Shown: positions 16,221 to 26,957 of the stretch, piece by piece | Layout: each line of letters opens with the position of its first letter | Numbering within the stretch: the first letter of the stretch is position 1 | NCBI RefSeq assembly: GCF_029892425.1 | Contig: NZ_JARXWB010000006.1 | Span: 248,001-312,000 of the forward strand | Direction of reading: 5' to 3' | Length of the DNA stretch: 64,000 nucleotides | From: Bradyrhizobium sp. BR13661 | Lineage (GTDB): Bacteria > Pseudomonadota > Alphaproteobacteria > Rhizobiales > Xanthobacteraceae | Program-made: the position numbers and the translations under genes | Notes under the pieces: model-generated | Databases searched by the model: none | What the model saw: the letters and a program-made list of their open reading frames with translations, nothing else | Told to the model about the DNA's origin: nothing

Positions 16221-16443
16221 GGCGATGCCTCCTGCCTGTCTGTCGAGGATTCAGTCGCGCGGTGACGGTGTGATGACAAAGCAGGCCAATGCATCCTTTG
16301 AATGCACCTTGGTCTTGGCGGGAATGGCGGGGAGATCGTGTCCCTGACGGAAATCGGTCACATCGCAGTCAATGACGGCGGCTAGCAATTTACGTAAGCT
16401 TGGAAGCTGCCGGGCATCACAGACATCACGAGAGGAGATCAGG

Positions 16444-17220
16444 ATGCGCAGGGAAGACGTGCTGAGGCTTCCGTCCATGCCGGCTGCCGGGCCGAGCTAT
16501 CCGGCCGGACCGTATCGCTTCGTCAACCGCGAATTCCTCGTCATCACCTACGAGACCGATCCGGACCTGATCCGCGCCGGCCTGCCCGAGCCGCTCGAGC
16601 CGGTCGAGCAGCCGATCGTGCATTACGAATGGATCAAGATGCCTGATTCCTCCGGCTTCGGTAGCTACACCGAGTCAGGCCTTGTGATCCCGGCGCGGCT
16701 GCACGGCGAGGAGGTCAACTTCGTCTCGCAGATGTATCTCGACGATGATCCGCCGATCGCGGCCGGCCGCGAGATCTGGGGCTTCCCGAAGAAATATGCC
16801 CACCCCAAGCTTGAGATCGTCAAGGACACGCTGACGGGCACGCTGGAATATGCCGGCCAGCTCGTCGCCATGGGCACCATGGGCTACAAGCACGAGAGCA
16901 TGGCCGGCAACGGCGACCTCACCCGCGCCACGCTGTCGAAGACGCAGATCAATCTGAAGATGATCCCCGGCGTCGACGGCCATCTCGAGGTCTGCCAGCT
17001 CGTCGCAATCAACCTGATCGACATCGTGCCGAAGGGCTCCTGGATGGGGCCGGGCCGGCTGCATCTTGTGCCTCATGTCAACGCGCCGGTTGCGGATTTC
17101 CCGGTCCGCCGCTGCATCGGCGCGCATCATTACATCGCCGACCTCACGCTGCCGTTCGGTCGCGTGGTGCACGACTACGTCAAGGAGGCTGCGGCCGCGA
17201 CGGGGCTGGCCGCGGAGTAG
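16444..17220 (+). CDS. adc: Acetoacetate decarboxylase
   Basis: The 258-residue frame uses the ATG at 16444, preceded by AGGAG; the open frame extends upstream to 16372 without support. REIWGFPKKYAHPKLE at about residues 111-126 contains the Lys-Lys pair whose first lysine forms the Schiff base with acetoacetate, and the flanking VNFVSQMYLDDDPPIAAGRE is the family signature. The reaction gives acetone and CO2. It is divergent from the patatin gene with 223 bases between them, where TTACGTAA (near 16390) is a small palindrome. Close homologues act on other beta-keto acids, so specificity is probable only. Confidence 0.9.
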   Translation: MRREDVLRLPSMPAAGPSYPAGPYRFVNREFLVITYETDPDLIRAGLPEPLEPVEQPIVHYEWIKMPDSSGFGSYTESGLVIPARLHGEEVNFVSQMYLDDDPPIAAGREIWGFPKKYAHPKLEIVKDTLTGTLEYAGQLVAMGTMGYKHESMAGNGDLTRATLSKTQINLKMIPGVDGHLEVCQLVAINLIDIVPKGSWMGPGRLHLVPHVNAPVADFPVRRCIGAHHYIADLTLPFGRVVHDYVKEAAAATGLAAE

Positions 17221-17332
17221 GGCGGCGCGCCATCATCAAGCTGTAACACTGCCGCAATTGACTGCACGCGAAGGACCCGGAGGAGGCCGATCAACGGCCC
17301 CCGGGATTGGGCTGCAATGATGTGGGGTCAGC

Positions 17333-18352
17333 ATGGCTGAGCCGGCAATGCTTGTCAGCGCGACATCGGATGTCGCGCCTGTCATTCCTGGATTGGTGTG
17401 GGCGTTTCGTTTGCATAGTGACGGCAGTGCCGAGGCGCTGCCGATCGATGAGCCGATCGAGTTCAGCCATGATGGACGACTCTGGCTGCATTTCAATTTG
17501 ACGGATGCTCGCGTGCGCCCGTGGATCGTCGCCTCAACGCTGCCACCGCTGGCGCGCGAGCTCCTGCTATCGAACGACACGTTCCAACAGTTGCACGTCA
17601 TCGATCACTGCTTCTACGGCGTGTTCTCCGATCTCGTCCGCGATATCGACAGCGCGACGGAAGAGACCGCGTTCCTGCGCTTCGCCATGACCGAGCATCT
17701 GTTGGTCTCCGGCCGGCATCGGGCGCTGTGCTCGGCCGATGCGACGCGCCGCGTGCTGGAAGGCGGCTACCGCGTGGACAACGTCGCCCATCTCCTCGAA
17801 AAGATCGTCGACGAGGTCGCCGATACGCTGGATCGGATGGCCGACAGGCTCGGTCAGGAGATTGACGGCATCGAGGAACGCATCCTCGCGGACGATGCCA
17901 GGCCGGAGATGCGCCGGACGCTTGGAAAGCTGCGCAGGACCTGCGTCAGGCTTCACCGCCAGCTCACCGGCCTGCGCGTGCTGTTCCATCGGCTGGATCA
18001 AAAGAACACCGATCACTTGTCGCCGGGCCTGCGCATTCAGGCCGGCAAGCTCGCCCAGCGGCTCGACGGTCTCGATCACGACATCGTCGAGCTCCGCGAG
18101 CGCAGCCGCCTGCTCGAGGAGGAGCTGCGTTTCAAGAACGAGGAAGAGGGCAATCGTCACCTTCACACGCTCTCGATTGTCACGACGCTGTTGCTGCCGC
18201 CGACGCTGATCACCGGTATCTTCGGCATGAACACCAAGGGGCTGCCGCTGACCGACGTCGACGAGGGCTTTCTCGGGGCGGCGGCGCTGATGGTGGGCTC
18301 GATCGGCCTTGCCTATCTGTTCATGCGCCGCATGGGCATCTTCAAGAAGTAG
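17333..18352 (+). CDS. zntB: CorA/ZntB-type divalent metal transporter
   Basis: The 339 residues have the CorA layout: a soluble N-terminal funnel domain, a long helix (about residues 140-270, rich in Glu and Arg) and two C-terminal membrane helices. GMNTKGLPL at about residue 300 contains the GMN selectivity signature, and the Lys/Gly tail after it is as in ZntB rather than in Mg2+-type CorA (GMNF/Y). ZntB transports Zn2+ across the inner membrane. The ATG at 17333 has only a weak GGGG site. The damaged porin gene starts 23 bases downstream. Confidence 0.88.
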   Translation: MAEPAMLVSATSDVAPVIPGLVWAFRLHSDGSAEALPIDEPIEFSHDGRLWLHFNLTDARVRPWIVASTLPPLARELLLSNDTFQQLHVIDHCFYGVFSDLVRDIDSATEETAFLRFAMTEHLLVSGRHRALCSADATRRVLEGGYRVDNVAHLLEKIVDEVADTLDRMADRLGQEIDGIEERILADDARPEMRRTLGKLRRTCVRLHRQLTGLRVLFHRLDQKNTDHLSPGLRIQAGKLAQRLDGLDHDIVELRERSRLLEEELRFKNEEEGNRHLHTLSIVTTLLLPPTLITGIFGMNTKGLPLTDVDEGFLGAAALMVGSIGLAYLFMRRMGIFKK

Positions 18353-18374
18353 CGCATAGCCGGCGAAATCAGCC

Positions 18375-19485
18375 GTGAGCGGGCCTGCCCAGACCTCTTT
18401 GTTGCGACCTTCGCTCGTGATCGCGGCGATGCTGCTCGCCAGCACGGGCGCCTTCGCCGGCGCCAAGGACGAGAGCGCCGCCGACTGGCTGTTTCCAAAA
18501 GGGTCCAACGAGTGGCATGACGGGCTCGCCAACAAGGGCCTCAATTTCGGCGCCACATACATTGCCGACAACATCGGCAATGTCTCGGGCGGCGTCTCGC
18601 GCGGTGCCATCCATTTCGGCCGACTCGACCTGTCGGTCGATGCGGATCTGGACAAGCTGGTCGGCTGGACCGGCGGCCGCTTCTACGCCAACGGGTTCGT
18701 GATCTATGGCCGGGGGCTAACCCGCAACTATATCTACAATCTCGCCACTATCAGCGAGATCGAGGCGCTGCCTGACCAGCGGCTCTACAACGCCTATTTC
18801 GAGCAGAGCCTCTTTGACGGAAGGCTGAACATCAAGGCCGGTCAGCAGGCTGCCGATGTCGAGTTCTTCGACAGCGAGACCGACGATCTCTTCATCAACG
18901 GTACGTTCGGCTGGCCGGCCATCAAGGCAAGCAACTTGCCGGCTGGCGGTCCCGCACCGCCGATCGCGGTGCCCGGCATTCGCGTCAAGGATCAGGTTGC
19001 GGACAACGTCACCGTCTTCGGTGCGGTGTTCAACGGCAATCCGGCACGACCCGGCGACGGCGATCCGCAGACACGCGACAATCATGGACTGGCGTTTCGC
19101 CTCAATGATCCGCCCTGGTTTATCGGGCAGATTCATTTCGACTATCATCTCGATGTCGGCGGAAGCTCGCTCGCCGGCAACATCACGCCCGGCGGCTGGT
19201 ATCATTTCGGCGACTTCGACAGTCAGCGCTTCACCGCGGACGGTTTCTCGCTCGCAGACCCAACCGGGTCCGGCATCCCGGCCAAACTTCGCGGCAATTA
19301 CGGAATCTACGCAGTCGTCGAGCAGACGCTCTGGCGACCGCCAGGGTCCGAGCCCGAGAAGATCGTTTCGGCCTCGATCCCCGGTGTGACGGCGTTCGGT
19401 CGCATCGCCTACAGTCCGCCGGATCGTAGTGTCGCGCATCGGCGACGCCGCCGTGTTCGGCGTCACCACCACGATCAAATACTAA
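18375..19485 (+). pseudogene. OprB-type carbohydrate porin with internal deletion
   Basis: A GTG start gives a signal peptide (SLVIAAMLLASTGAFAGA) and about 351 codons of an OprB-family outer-membrane porin, up to VTAFGRIAYSPPDR near 19427. Then the frame is lost. The true C-terminal strand, RIGDAAVFGVTTTIKY plus stop, is found in another frame at 19435-19485. The two parts almost touch, so roughly 100 or more codons of the barrel are deleted with a frame change. In the original frame translation would run on without a stop to 20606, antisense through the MFS gene. The product is very unlikely to fold. An assembly collapse is an alternative. Confidence 0.82.
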
Positions 19486-20777
19486 GCCATCGCTGGCTTT
19501 GCTTGCGGCTTCGGCTGCCGCGACAGGGCCAGCACGATCAGCGAGGCGAACACGCAGAGCGCGCCGGCGACGAAGAAGGCGGGCAGATAGCTCGCCAGCA
19601 GCGTCCGCGACAAGCCTGCGCCGAACGCGGCGGTGCCGGCGCCGAGCTGGTGGCCGGCAAAAATCCAGCCGAACACCAGATTGGCGCGTTCGGGGCCGAA
19701 TTTCTGCGCGGTCAGCCGCACCGTCGGCGGCACAGTTGCGATCCAGTCGAGGCCGTAGAACATCGCGAAGATCGACAGGCCATAGAACGAGAAATCGCTG
19801 AACGGCAGGAAGATCAGCGAGAGCCCGCGCAGGCCGTAATACCAGAACAGCAGGTAGCGGTTGTCGTAGCGGTCCGACAGCCAGCCCGACATGATGGTGC
19901 CGAAGAAGTCGAAGATGCCCATCGCCGCCAGGAGGCTCGCCGCCTGCACCTGCGGAATGCCGAAGTCGAGGCACATCGGAATCAAATGCACCTGCACGAG
20001 ACCGTTGGTCGAGGCGCCACAGACGAAGAAGGTCGCAAACAGGATCCAGAACGCACTCGACTTCGAGGCATCGCGCAGGGTGCCAAGCGCTACCGCCGTG
20101 ATCGAGCCGTGGTTCACGGGCGGCGCGGGCAGGGGCTCGCTGCCTTCGTCGCCGAAGGGACGCAAGCCCAAATCGCTCGGCCGGTCGCGCATGATGAGCA
20201 TGACCGCAGTCGCGGAAACGCCGAGCATGATGCAGACGAAGCCGAGCGCCAGGCGCCAGCCGTAGCGTTCGGTGAGGCTCGCCAGCAGCGGCAGGAACAC
20301 GAGCTGACCGGTCGCGACGCTCGCGGTCATAATGCCGATGACGAGGCCGCGGCGCGCCGCGAACCAGCGCGTCGCGATCGTGGCGCCGAGCACCAGCGCG
20401 GTCATGCCGGTGCCGATACCGATCACCACGCCCCACAACGCCACGAGCTGCCAGACCTGCGTCATGCCGAGCGAGAGCACGAGCGCCGAGACGACGATCA
20501 ACTGCGCCGTCAGCGTGACATTGCGCAGGCCGTAGCGGTTGAGGAGGGCGGCCGCGAACGGCGCCATCAGCCCGAACAGGATGAAGCGAATGGACAGCGC
20601 GGATGAAATCTCCGCCGTGCTCCAGCCGAACTCCTTCTGAAGCGGAACGATGAACACGCCGGGCGCGCCGACCGTACCTGCGCTGATCAGCGCGGCGAAG
20701 AAGGTCACGCCGACCATCGCCCAGCCATAATGGATGTTGCGACGACCGAGCGCGGCCGAAAGCGAGTTCGAGATCAT
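19482..20777 (-). CDS. MFS transporter, monocarboxylate/oxalate-formate antiporter type
   Basis: A 431-residue protein with about 12 hydrophobic helices. The N-terminus IHYGWAMVGVTFFAALISAG and the loop NRYGLRNVTL, followed later by GWLSDRYDNRYLL, carry the major-facilitator loop motifs. The GWAM start and a long charged central loop (about residues 195-225) resemble monocarboxylate or oxalate/formate carriers. Its TAG overlaps the TAA of the damaged porin (convergent). It follows the thiolase gene on the same strand but is separated from it by a clear terminator-like hairpin. Substrate unknown. Confidence 0.88.
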   Translation of the reverse strand: MISNSLSAALGRRNIHYGWAMVGVTFFAALISAGTVGAPGVFIVPLQKEFGWSTAEISSALSIRFILFGLMAPFAAALLNRYGLRNVTLTAQLIVVSALVLSLGMTQVWQLVALWGVVIGIGTGMTALVLGATIATRWFAARRGLVIGIMTASVATGQLVFLPLLASLTERYGWRLALGFVCIMLGVSATAVMLIMRDRPSDLGLRPFGDEGSEPLPAPPVNHGSITAVALGTLRDASKSSAFWILFATFFVCGASTNGLVQVHLIPMCLDFGIPQVQAASLLAAMGIFDFFGTIMSGWLSDRYDNRYLLFWYYGLRGLSLIFLPFSDFSFYGLSIFAMFYGLDWIATVPPTVRLTAQKFGPERANLVFGWIFAGHQLGAGTAAFGAGLSRTLLASYLPAFFVAGALCVFASLIVLALSRQPKPQAKPAMA

Positions 20778-20836
20778 TGCCCGTCAATCCAGTTTGGCGG
20801 GCTCCGGAAGACCCGCGTCATCGTTGCAGTCTGGCA

Positions 20837-20869
20837 CGAAAACGGGAAGTCTGAAATGACAGACTTCCC
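20837..20869 (-). terminator. Rho-independent terminator after the thiolase gene
   Basis: GGGAAGTCTG (20844-20853) and CAGACTTCCC (20860-20869) are perfect arms around a 6-base loop. Read on the minus strand the stem is followed by GTTTTCG, a short U-run. It lies 21 bases past the thiolase stop (20890) and before the MFS start (20777), fitting separation of the two transcripts. Confidence 0.65.
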
Positions 20870-20889
20870 TCAATTCAGGTCATTCGCCT

Positions 20890-22086
20890 TTAGTGCGCGA
20901 GACGTTCCACGGCGATCGCCGTGGCCTCACCACCGCCGATGCAGAGCGCCGCAACGCCGCGCTTGAGGTTGTTGGCCTCGAGCGCATGCAGCAGCGTCAC
21001 GATCAGGCGCGCGCCGGTGGCGCCAATGGGATGGCCGAGCGCGCAGGCGCCGCCGTTGATGTTGAGTTTTTCGCGCGGAATGCCGAGGTCGCGCTGGGCC
21101 GCCATCGCCACCACGGCGAAGGCTTCATTGATCTCGAACAGGTCGACATCACCAGCGCTCCAGCCAACCCTGTCGAGCAGTTTTCTGATCGCCGGGATCG
21201 GCGCCGTGGTGAACCATTGCGGCTCCTGGCTATGGGTAGCGTGGCCCTTGATCTCGGCGATGGCCGGAAGGCCGGTACGATCGGCGAGCGAGCGCCTGGT
21301 CAGCACCAGCGCGGCAGCGCCGTCGGCATTCGCGGACGAGGCCGCCGGCGTGATCGTGCCGTTGGCACGGAACGCTGGCTTCAGCCCGGGTATCTTGGCG
21401 GGATCGACCTTCAGCGGATGCTCGTCATTGGCGACGATGCGTGGACCTGCCTTCTCGGTCAGCGTGATCGGCGCGATCTCGGCCTTGAACGCGCCGCCCT
21501 CGACCGCCTTGCGCGCGCGGCTCAGCGTTTCCATCGCATAGGCGTCCTGGTCCTTGCGGGTGAACTGATAGGCTTCGGCGGTGGCCTCGCCGAAATCACC
21601 CATCGAGCGGCCCGTTTCGTAGGCGTCCTCGAGGCCGTCCATCATCATGTGGTCGATGATGCGGTCGTGGCCGGCGCGATAGCCTCCGCGCGCCTTCGCC
21701 AGCAGATAAGGCGCATTGCTCATGCTCTCCATGCCGCCGGAGACGACGATCTCGGCCGAGCCGGCGCGGATGATGTCGTGCGCCAGCATGGTCGCCTTCA
21801 TGCCGGAACCGCAGACCTTGTTCACCGTTGTGGCCCCGGTGGCATCAGGCAGGCCGGCGCTACGTGCCGCCTGCCGCGCCGGTGCCTGGCCCTGGCCGGC
21901 CGGGAGCACGCAACCCATCAAGACCTCGTCGACCTTCTCGGGCGCGAGCCTGGCACGTTCGAGCGCGGCATTGATCACATGGGATCCGAGCTTGTGCGCC
22001 GGGAGCGGCGACAGTTCGCCCATGAAGCGGCCGAGCGGGGTGCGGGCGGCGGAGACGATGACGACGGGATCGGCGGCTTCGGCCAT
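20890..22086 (-). CDS. Acetyl-CoA C-acyltransferase (thiolase)
   Basis: The ATG at 22086 gives 398 residues beginning MAEAADPVVIVSAARTPLGR; a longer open frame to 22659 is antisense to the enoyl-CoA hydratase and not real. The catalytic set is complete: VNKVCGSGMKA at about 91 (acyl-carrying Cys), GGACALGHPIGATG at about 350 (His) and CIGGGEA at about 384 (proton-shuttle Cys). It condenses or cleaves acyl-CoA, probably acetoacetyl-CoA. GGGAG lies before the start, and a perfect 10-bp inverted repeat sits 16 bases further up. It is on the same strand as the hydratase gene 130 bases upstream. Confidence 0.94.
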   Translation of the reverse strand: MAEAADPVVIVSAARTPLGRFMGELSPLPAHKLGSHVINAALERARLAPEKVDEVLMGCVLPAGQGQAPARQAARSAGLPDATGATTVNKVCGSGMKATMLAHDIIRAGSAEIVVSGGMESMSNAPYLLAKARGGYRAGHDRIIDHMMMDGLEDAYETGRSMGDFGEATAEAYQFTRKDQDAYAMETLSRARKAVEGGAFKAEIAPITLTEKAGPRIVANDEHPLKVDPAKIPGLKPAFRANGTITPAASSANADGAAALVLTRRSLADRTGLPAIAEIKGHATHSQEPQWFTTAPIPAIRKLLDRVGWSAGDVDLFEINEAFAVVAMAAQRDLGIPREKLNINGGACALGHPIGATGARLIVTLLHALEANNLKRGVAALCIGGGEATAIAVERLAH

Positions 22087-22101
22087 GACAAACTCCCAGC
22101 A

Positions 22102-22127
22102 ATGATGGATAAGATTATATCCATCAT
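22102..22127. promoter_or_regulatory. Perfect 10-bp inverted repeat, probable operator of the thiolase gene
   Basis: ATGATGGATA (22102-22111) and TATCCATCAT (22118-22127) are exact reverse complements around AGATTA. The site lies 16-41 bases before the thiolase start codon, on its 5' side. The half-site CATCAT also occurs in CATCATATAA (about 23123-23132), just before the thioesterase gene, and a related ATAAGATGAT lies before the TetR gene near 23706. This suggests one regulator for the cluster, with the TetR protein at 23741 the obvious candidate. Confidence 0.6.
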
Positions 22128-22217
22128 ATGATGCGGTGCGGAAAATGCAACCATACCCGGCATGAGAAATTGTCGTGGTTCGGATGAGATTTGGTCGTTC
22201 GAGCGGACGAGGGTGGC

Positions 22218-22988
22218 TTACCGCTTCCTGTTCACGAAAGCCTGCATCAGCCGGGTCGGCTCGTCGGTGAGGAACGATTCGCCGAACACCTTGACGCTCA
22301 GGTTCACCGACTCGGTCAACGGAAGTTCCTCCCATTGCCGCAGCAGCGCCTTCTGCGAGCGCAGTGCCTCGGGGCCGCATTCGAGCAGCGCGGTCACGAG
22401 GTGCTCGATCTCGGCATCCAGTCCGTCCTCTGGAGCAACCCTGTCGACCAGGCCCCAGGCCAGCGCCGTGGCTGCGTCGATGTTCCCGGCCGTCATCACC
22501 AGCCAGCGCGCGCGGGCCCAGCCGATCAGGCGCGGCAGCAGCGCGGCGTGGATCACCGAGGGGATGCCGACGCGCACCTCCGGCATGCCAAAATGCGCAT
22601 CGTGCGCGGCGATCCGGAAGTCGCAGGCGGCGGCGACCTCGAGCCCGCCGCCGAGGCACCAGCCGGGCATGCGTGCGATCATGGGAGCAGGGAATTGGCG
22701 CACGGCTTCGCAGAGATCGCGCAGCCGGCTGATGAAGGCCTCGGCCGATGTCTGGTCGAGCTTCGCCATCTCCTTGATGTCGGCGCCCCCGATCATGCTT
22801 TTCTCGCTCTGGCCGCGCAGCACCACGACGCGGATGCTGCGGTCAGTGGCGAGCTGTTGCAGCCCTTCGCGGACCGCATCGGTCACGGGCGAGCCCAGAA
22901 TGTTGAGCGAGCCGGCGTTGCAGATCGCGACCTGAACGACGCCCCGCGCATCGCGCGTGACGCCGCAGTGATTGTTGAGCATTTCCAT
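22218..22988 (-). CDS. Enoyl-CoA hydratase/isomerase family protein
   Basis: 256 residues, the usual crotonase length. SMIGGADIKEM at about residues 64-74 and [20 protein letters not shown] at about 108-127 form the two oxyanion-hole peptides. FGMPEVRVGIPSV supplies one catalytic glutamate position, but the second Glu found in true hydratases (ERG..G) is not obvious in the 108-118 region, so isomerase or other crotonase chemistry is possible. It is upstream of the thiolase on the same strand and likely belongs to the same acyl-CoA degradation unit. Confidence 0.9.
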   Translation of the reverse strand: MEMLNNHCGVTRDARGVVQVAICNAGSLNILGSPVTDAVREGLQQLATDRSIRVVVLRGQSEKSMIGGADIKEMAKLDQTSAEAFISRLRDLCEAVRQFPAPMIARMPGWCLGGGLEVAAACDFRIAAHDAHFGMPEVRVGIPSVIHAALLPRLIGWARARWLVMTAGNIDAATALAWGLVDRVAPEDGLDAEIEHLVTALLECGPEALRSQKALLRQWEELPLTESVNLSVKVFGESFLTDEPTRLMQAFVNRKR

Positions 22989-23141
22989 CGTGGCATCTCA
23001 AAGGTTTGGTGCACAGGCGCCAGGTGCGTCCGTCAGGGCCACTTCCGGGCCGAAACGTCCCGCTTGTCAAGCGGCCGCGCTGGAGTTGCCAGCACGAAGC
23101 CCGCAGCGTAGTATTACTTACATCATATAAAGAGGCGCCTC

Positions 23142-23681
23142 ATGACAGACCACGCTGAACTCGACCTGTTTACACCCGCGCAGCGGCGCGAACGCGTTGT
23201 GGAATGGCAGGTCCCGGCGCCCGTCGCGAAAGTGGCGATGGGCCTGTCGGGCATGGACGCCATGCTCGGCATCCGCGATGGCCGGCTGCCGCCGCCGCCC
23301 TTCGCCAAGGTAATCGGCTTCACCATGGCCGTGGTCGAGCCGGGCCGGATCGTGATGGAACTGGAGCCGCGCGAGGACCTTGAAAACACCATCGGCCTCC
23401 TGCACGGGGCGACCGCTGCGGCGCTCCTCGACACGGCCATGGGCTGCGCGATTTCAACGCGGCTGCAGGCCGGGCAGTCGTCGGTGACGCTTGATCTGAA
23501 AATGACCTTCCTGCGCCCGCTCTCGGTCCGGTCAGGGCTGATCTCGGCCGAAGGCAAGGTGATCAAGCTCGGCCGCCAGACCAGCTACGCCGAGGGCTTT
23601 GTGCGCGACGGTAAGGGGGCACTTGCGGTCCATGCAACTGCAACCTTTTCCATGATCGGCAACATCTTTACCGGGAATTAA
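23142..23681 (+). CDS. PaaI-type acyl-CoA thioesterase
   Basis: A 179-residue hotdog-fold protein. The core NTIGLLHGATAAALLDTAMG (residues about 84-103) is the HGG-type thioesterase signature, in which the Asp after ALL is catalytic and the His-Gly loop binds the thioester. The strand SVTLDLKMTFLRPL follows. A 60-residue N-terminal extension is longer than in minimal PaaI proteins. GAGGCG precedes the ATG. It is divergent from the hydratase/thiolase unit and 59 bases ahead of the TetR gene, consistent with clearing or trapping CoA esters of the same pathway. Confidence 0.88.
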   Translation: MTDHAELDLFTPAQRRERVVEWQVPAPVAKVAMGLSGMDAMLGIRDGRLPPPPFAKVIGFTMAVVEPGRIVMELEPREDLENTIGLLHGATAAALLDTAMGCAISTRLQAGQSSVTLDLKMTFLRPLSVRSGLISAEGKVIKLGRQTSYAEGFVRDGKGALAVHATATFSMIGNIFTGN

Positions 23682-23740
23682 TGCGCCGCTTGGGCGATAT
23701 CCGTGTTATAAGATGATTTCCGACATCCAATGAGATCCGC

Positions 23741-24361
23741 ATGCGCTATTCTCGGGAACACAAGCAGGAAACCCACGATCGTATCGTGAAGAAGGCCTCA
23801 GTGCGGCTCCGCGAAAAGGGGGCCCACGGCATTGGTGTCGCCGACCTCATGAAGGAAGCGGGGCTGACCCATGGCGGTTTCTACGCGCATTTCGATTCCC
23901 GCGAGGCGCTGGTGATCGAGGCCTTTGCCTACGCCATGGATCGCGCCATGGAGCACTGGCGCAAGCGATCCGATCAGGTCGCACCCGAGAAGCAGCTCAG
24001 CCAGATGGTCGAGACCTATCTCTCGGCGTTGCACCGGGACGACCCCGGCCATGGCTGCTCAATCCCGGCGCTCGGCGCTGAGATCGCCCGCGAGAGTCCG
24101 AAGACGCGAAGAGCCTTTGCCGGCAAGCTCGACGAGATGGTCGAGATGATGACCGATTTCATCCCCAATCTTCCCCGCAAGACCGCGCGCAAGCAGGCGA
24201 TCGCGACGTTGGCGACGATGGCCGGAACCATGCTGCTGGCGCGCATCGCCGGCTCCAGCGAATTGTCGGACGAAGTGTTGAAGGCGGGCAAGGACAGCGT
24301 GCTGGAGGGAGCGAAGCGGGAGCCGAAGGTGGCGGCTGCGAAGAAAGCAAAGCAGAACTAG
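23741..24361 (+). CDS. TetR-family transcriptional regulator
   Basis: 206 residues. The N-terminal helix-turn-helix reads GAHGIGVADLMKEAGLTHGGFYAHF at residues about 28-52, a textbook TetR DNA-binding domain. The ligand domain after residue 60 contains GHGCSIPALGAEIARES, common in the TetR_C_13-like subgroup. It ends in a basic Lys/Ala-rich tail. The stop overlaps that of the convergent LysR gene. Neighbouring palindromes upstream of the thiolase and thioesterase genes make it the likely local repressor, with an acyl-CoA or other lipophilic effector. Confidence 0.93.
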   Translation: MRYSREHKQETHDRIVKKASVRLREKGAHGIGVADLMKEAGLTHGGFYAHFDSREALVIEAFAYAMDRAMEHWRKRSDQVAPEKQLSQMVETYLSALHRDDPGHGCSIPALGAEIARESPKTRRAFAGKLDEMVEMMTDFIPNLPRKTARKQAIATLATMAGTMLLARIAGSSELSDEVLKAGKDSVLEGAKREPKVAAAKKAKQN

Positions 24362-25278
24362 GCCGAGACGTTTCGCCCCGCAAACAACGCCCGCTCGCGC
24401 TCCACGATCTCGCCGATGTAATCCGCCACTGCCCGGATCCGCGCGAGATCCTTGCTGTCGGCGTGCATCAGCATCCAGAATGTCCTGACAATCGAGATCT
24501 CCTCCGGCAGCACCGCGACGAGCTGCGGATAATCGCTCGCCATGAAGTGCGGCAGCACGGCGATGCCGAAGCCCGAGAGCGTGGCATTGAGCTGTGCGAT
24601 CAGATTGGCGCTGCGAAAGCGCGCGGAGATGCGCGGTGACACTTGCGGCAGATAGTCGAGCTCTGGCGTGAACAGGAGCTCCTCGATGTAGCCGACGAAG
24701 CGGTGCTGGGGCAGCACCTCCCGCGAGGCGATCTTCGGGAAACGATCAAGATAGGCGGGAGCCGCGTAAAGTCCGAGCCGATAGTCCAGCAGCTTGCGGC
24801 CGACGATGCGGCCTTCCTTCGGCATGGTCAGGCTGATCGCGATGTCAGCTTCCCGCTTGGAGAGACTGAATAGCCGTGCGGTCGCCACAAGTTGCAGATC
24901 GAGGTCGGGATAGCGATCGGCGAAAGGGGCGAGCCGCGGCGCCAGGAAGGCGGTGCCGAAGCCATCAGGCGCACCGATCCGGACCGTGCCGGTCAGCCGC
25001 GCCACCGAGCCGCCGACCTGCTCCTGGTTGGCGACGATGGTCGATTCCATCGCTTCCGCGCTGTCGGCGACGCGCTGGCCCGCTTCGGTGAGGAGGTAGC
25101 CGGTCTTGCGCCGGTCGAACAGTTTTGCCGAGAGGTGCTTTTCCAGCCGGTCGACGCGGCGGATCACGGTCGCATGGTCGACGCCGAGCTGCTTGGCCGC
25201 AGCCGACACCGAGCCGCCCCGCACGATGGCCAGCACGAAGCGAAAGTCGTCCCAGTCGATGTGACCTTGATCCAGCAT
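24358..25278 (-). CDS. LysR-family transcriptional regulator
   Basis: I start at the ATG 25278 (MLDQGHIDWDDF, 306 residues), since LysR helix-turn-helix sequence (FRFVLAIVRGGSVSAAAKQL) begins within 12 residues; ATG 25299 is an alternative and the open frame reaches 25389. The DNA-binding domain runs to about residue 65, and the periplasmic-binding-like effector domain covers 95-300. It is divergent from mmsA with about 100 bases between them, the standard arrangement for a LysR activator of the operon next door, so control of valine/isobutyrate degradation is likely. Confidence 0.92.
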   Translation of the reverse strand: MLDQGHIDWDDFRFVLAIVRGGSVSAAAKQLGVDHATVIRRVDRLEKHLSAKLFDRRKTGYLLTEAGQRVADSAEAMESTIVANQEQVGGSVARLTGTVRIGAPDGFGTAFLAPRLAPFADRYPDLDLQLVATARLFSLSKREADIAISLTMPKEGRIVGRKLLDYRLGLYAAPAYLDRFPKIASREVLPQHRFVGYIEELLFTPELDYLPQVSPRISARFRSANLIAQLNATLSGFGIAVLPHFMASDYPQLVAVLPEEISIVRTFWMLMHADSKDLARIRAVADYIGEIVERERALFAGRNVSA

Positions 25279-25379
25279 TTCCGCACATCTATGGTGCATT
25301 ATCTCAGACTTGAATCCTATAAAATGCAGGTCGATAGGATTTGTCAAAGCGAACAGGCTGGCCTGAAGGAGACCATTCC

Positions 25380-26876
<1,497 letters not shown>

Positions 26877-26880
26877 TCTC

Positions 26881-26926
26881 GCATGATCCGGAAAAGTGGA
26901 CACCGGTTTTCCGAGCAAGATCATGC
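26881..26926. repeat. 46-bp palindromic element GCATGATC...GATCATGC
   Basis: The element begins GCATGATCCGGAAAA and ends GATCATGC, with an internal ACCGGTTTTCCG that pairs with CGGAAAA. I recognise it as a repeat common in Bradyrhizobium-type genomes. It sits between mmsA and the acyl-CoA dehydrogenase inside the operon and may form a hairpin that lowers downstream expression. Confidence 0.75.
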
Positions 26927-26957
26927 GAAAAATCTAAACGCTTAGAGCGAGGGCGCG

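Noticed and set aside
19486..20606. Extension of the porin frame giving a 743-residue protein
   Set aside because: After 19430 it reads the antisense of the MFS gene and yields Arg/Gln-rich nonsense; it is a consequence of the deletion.
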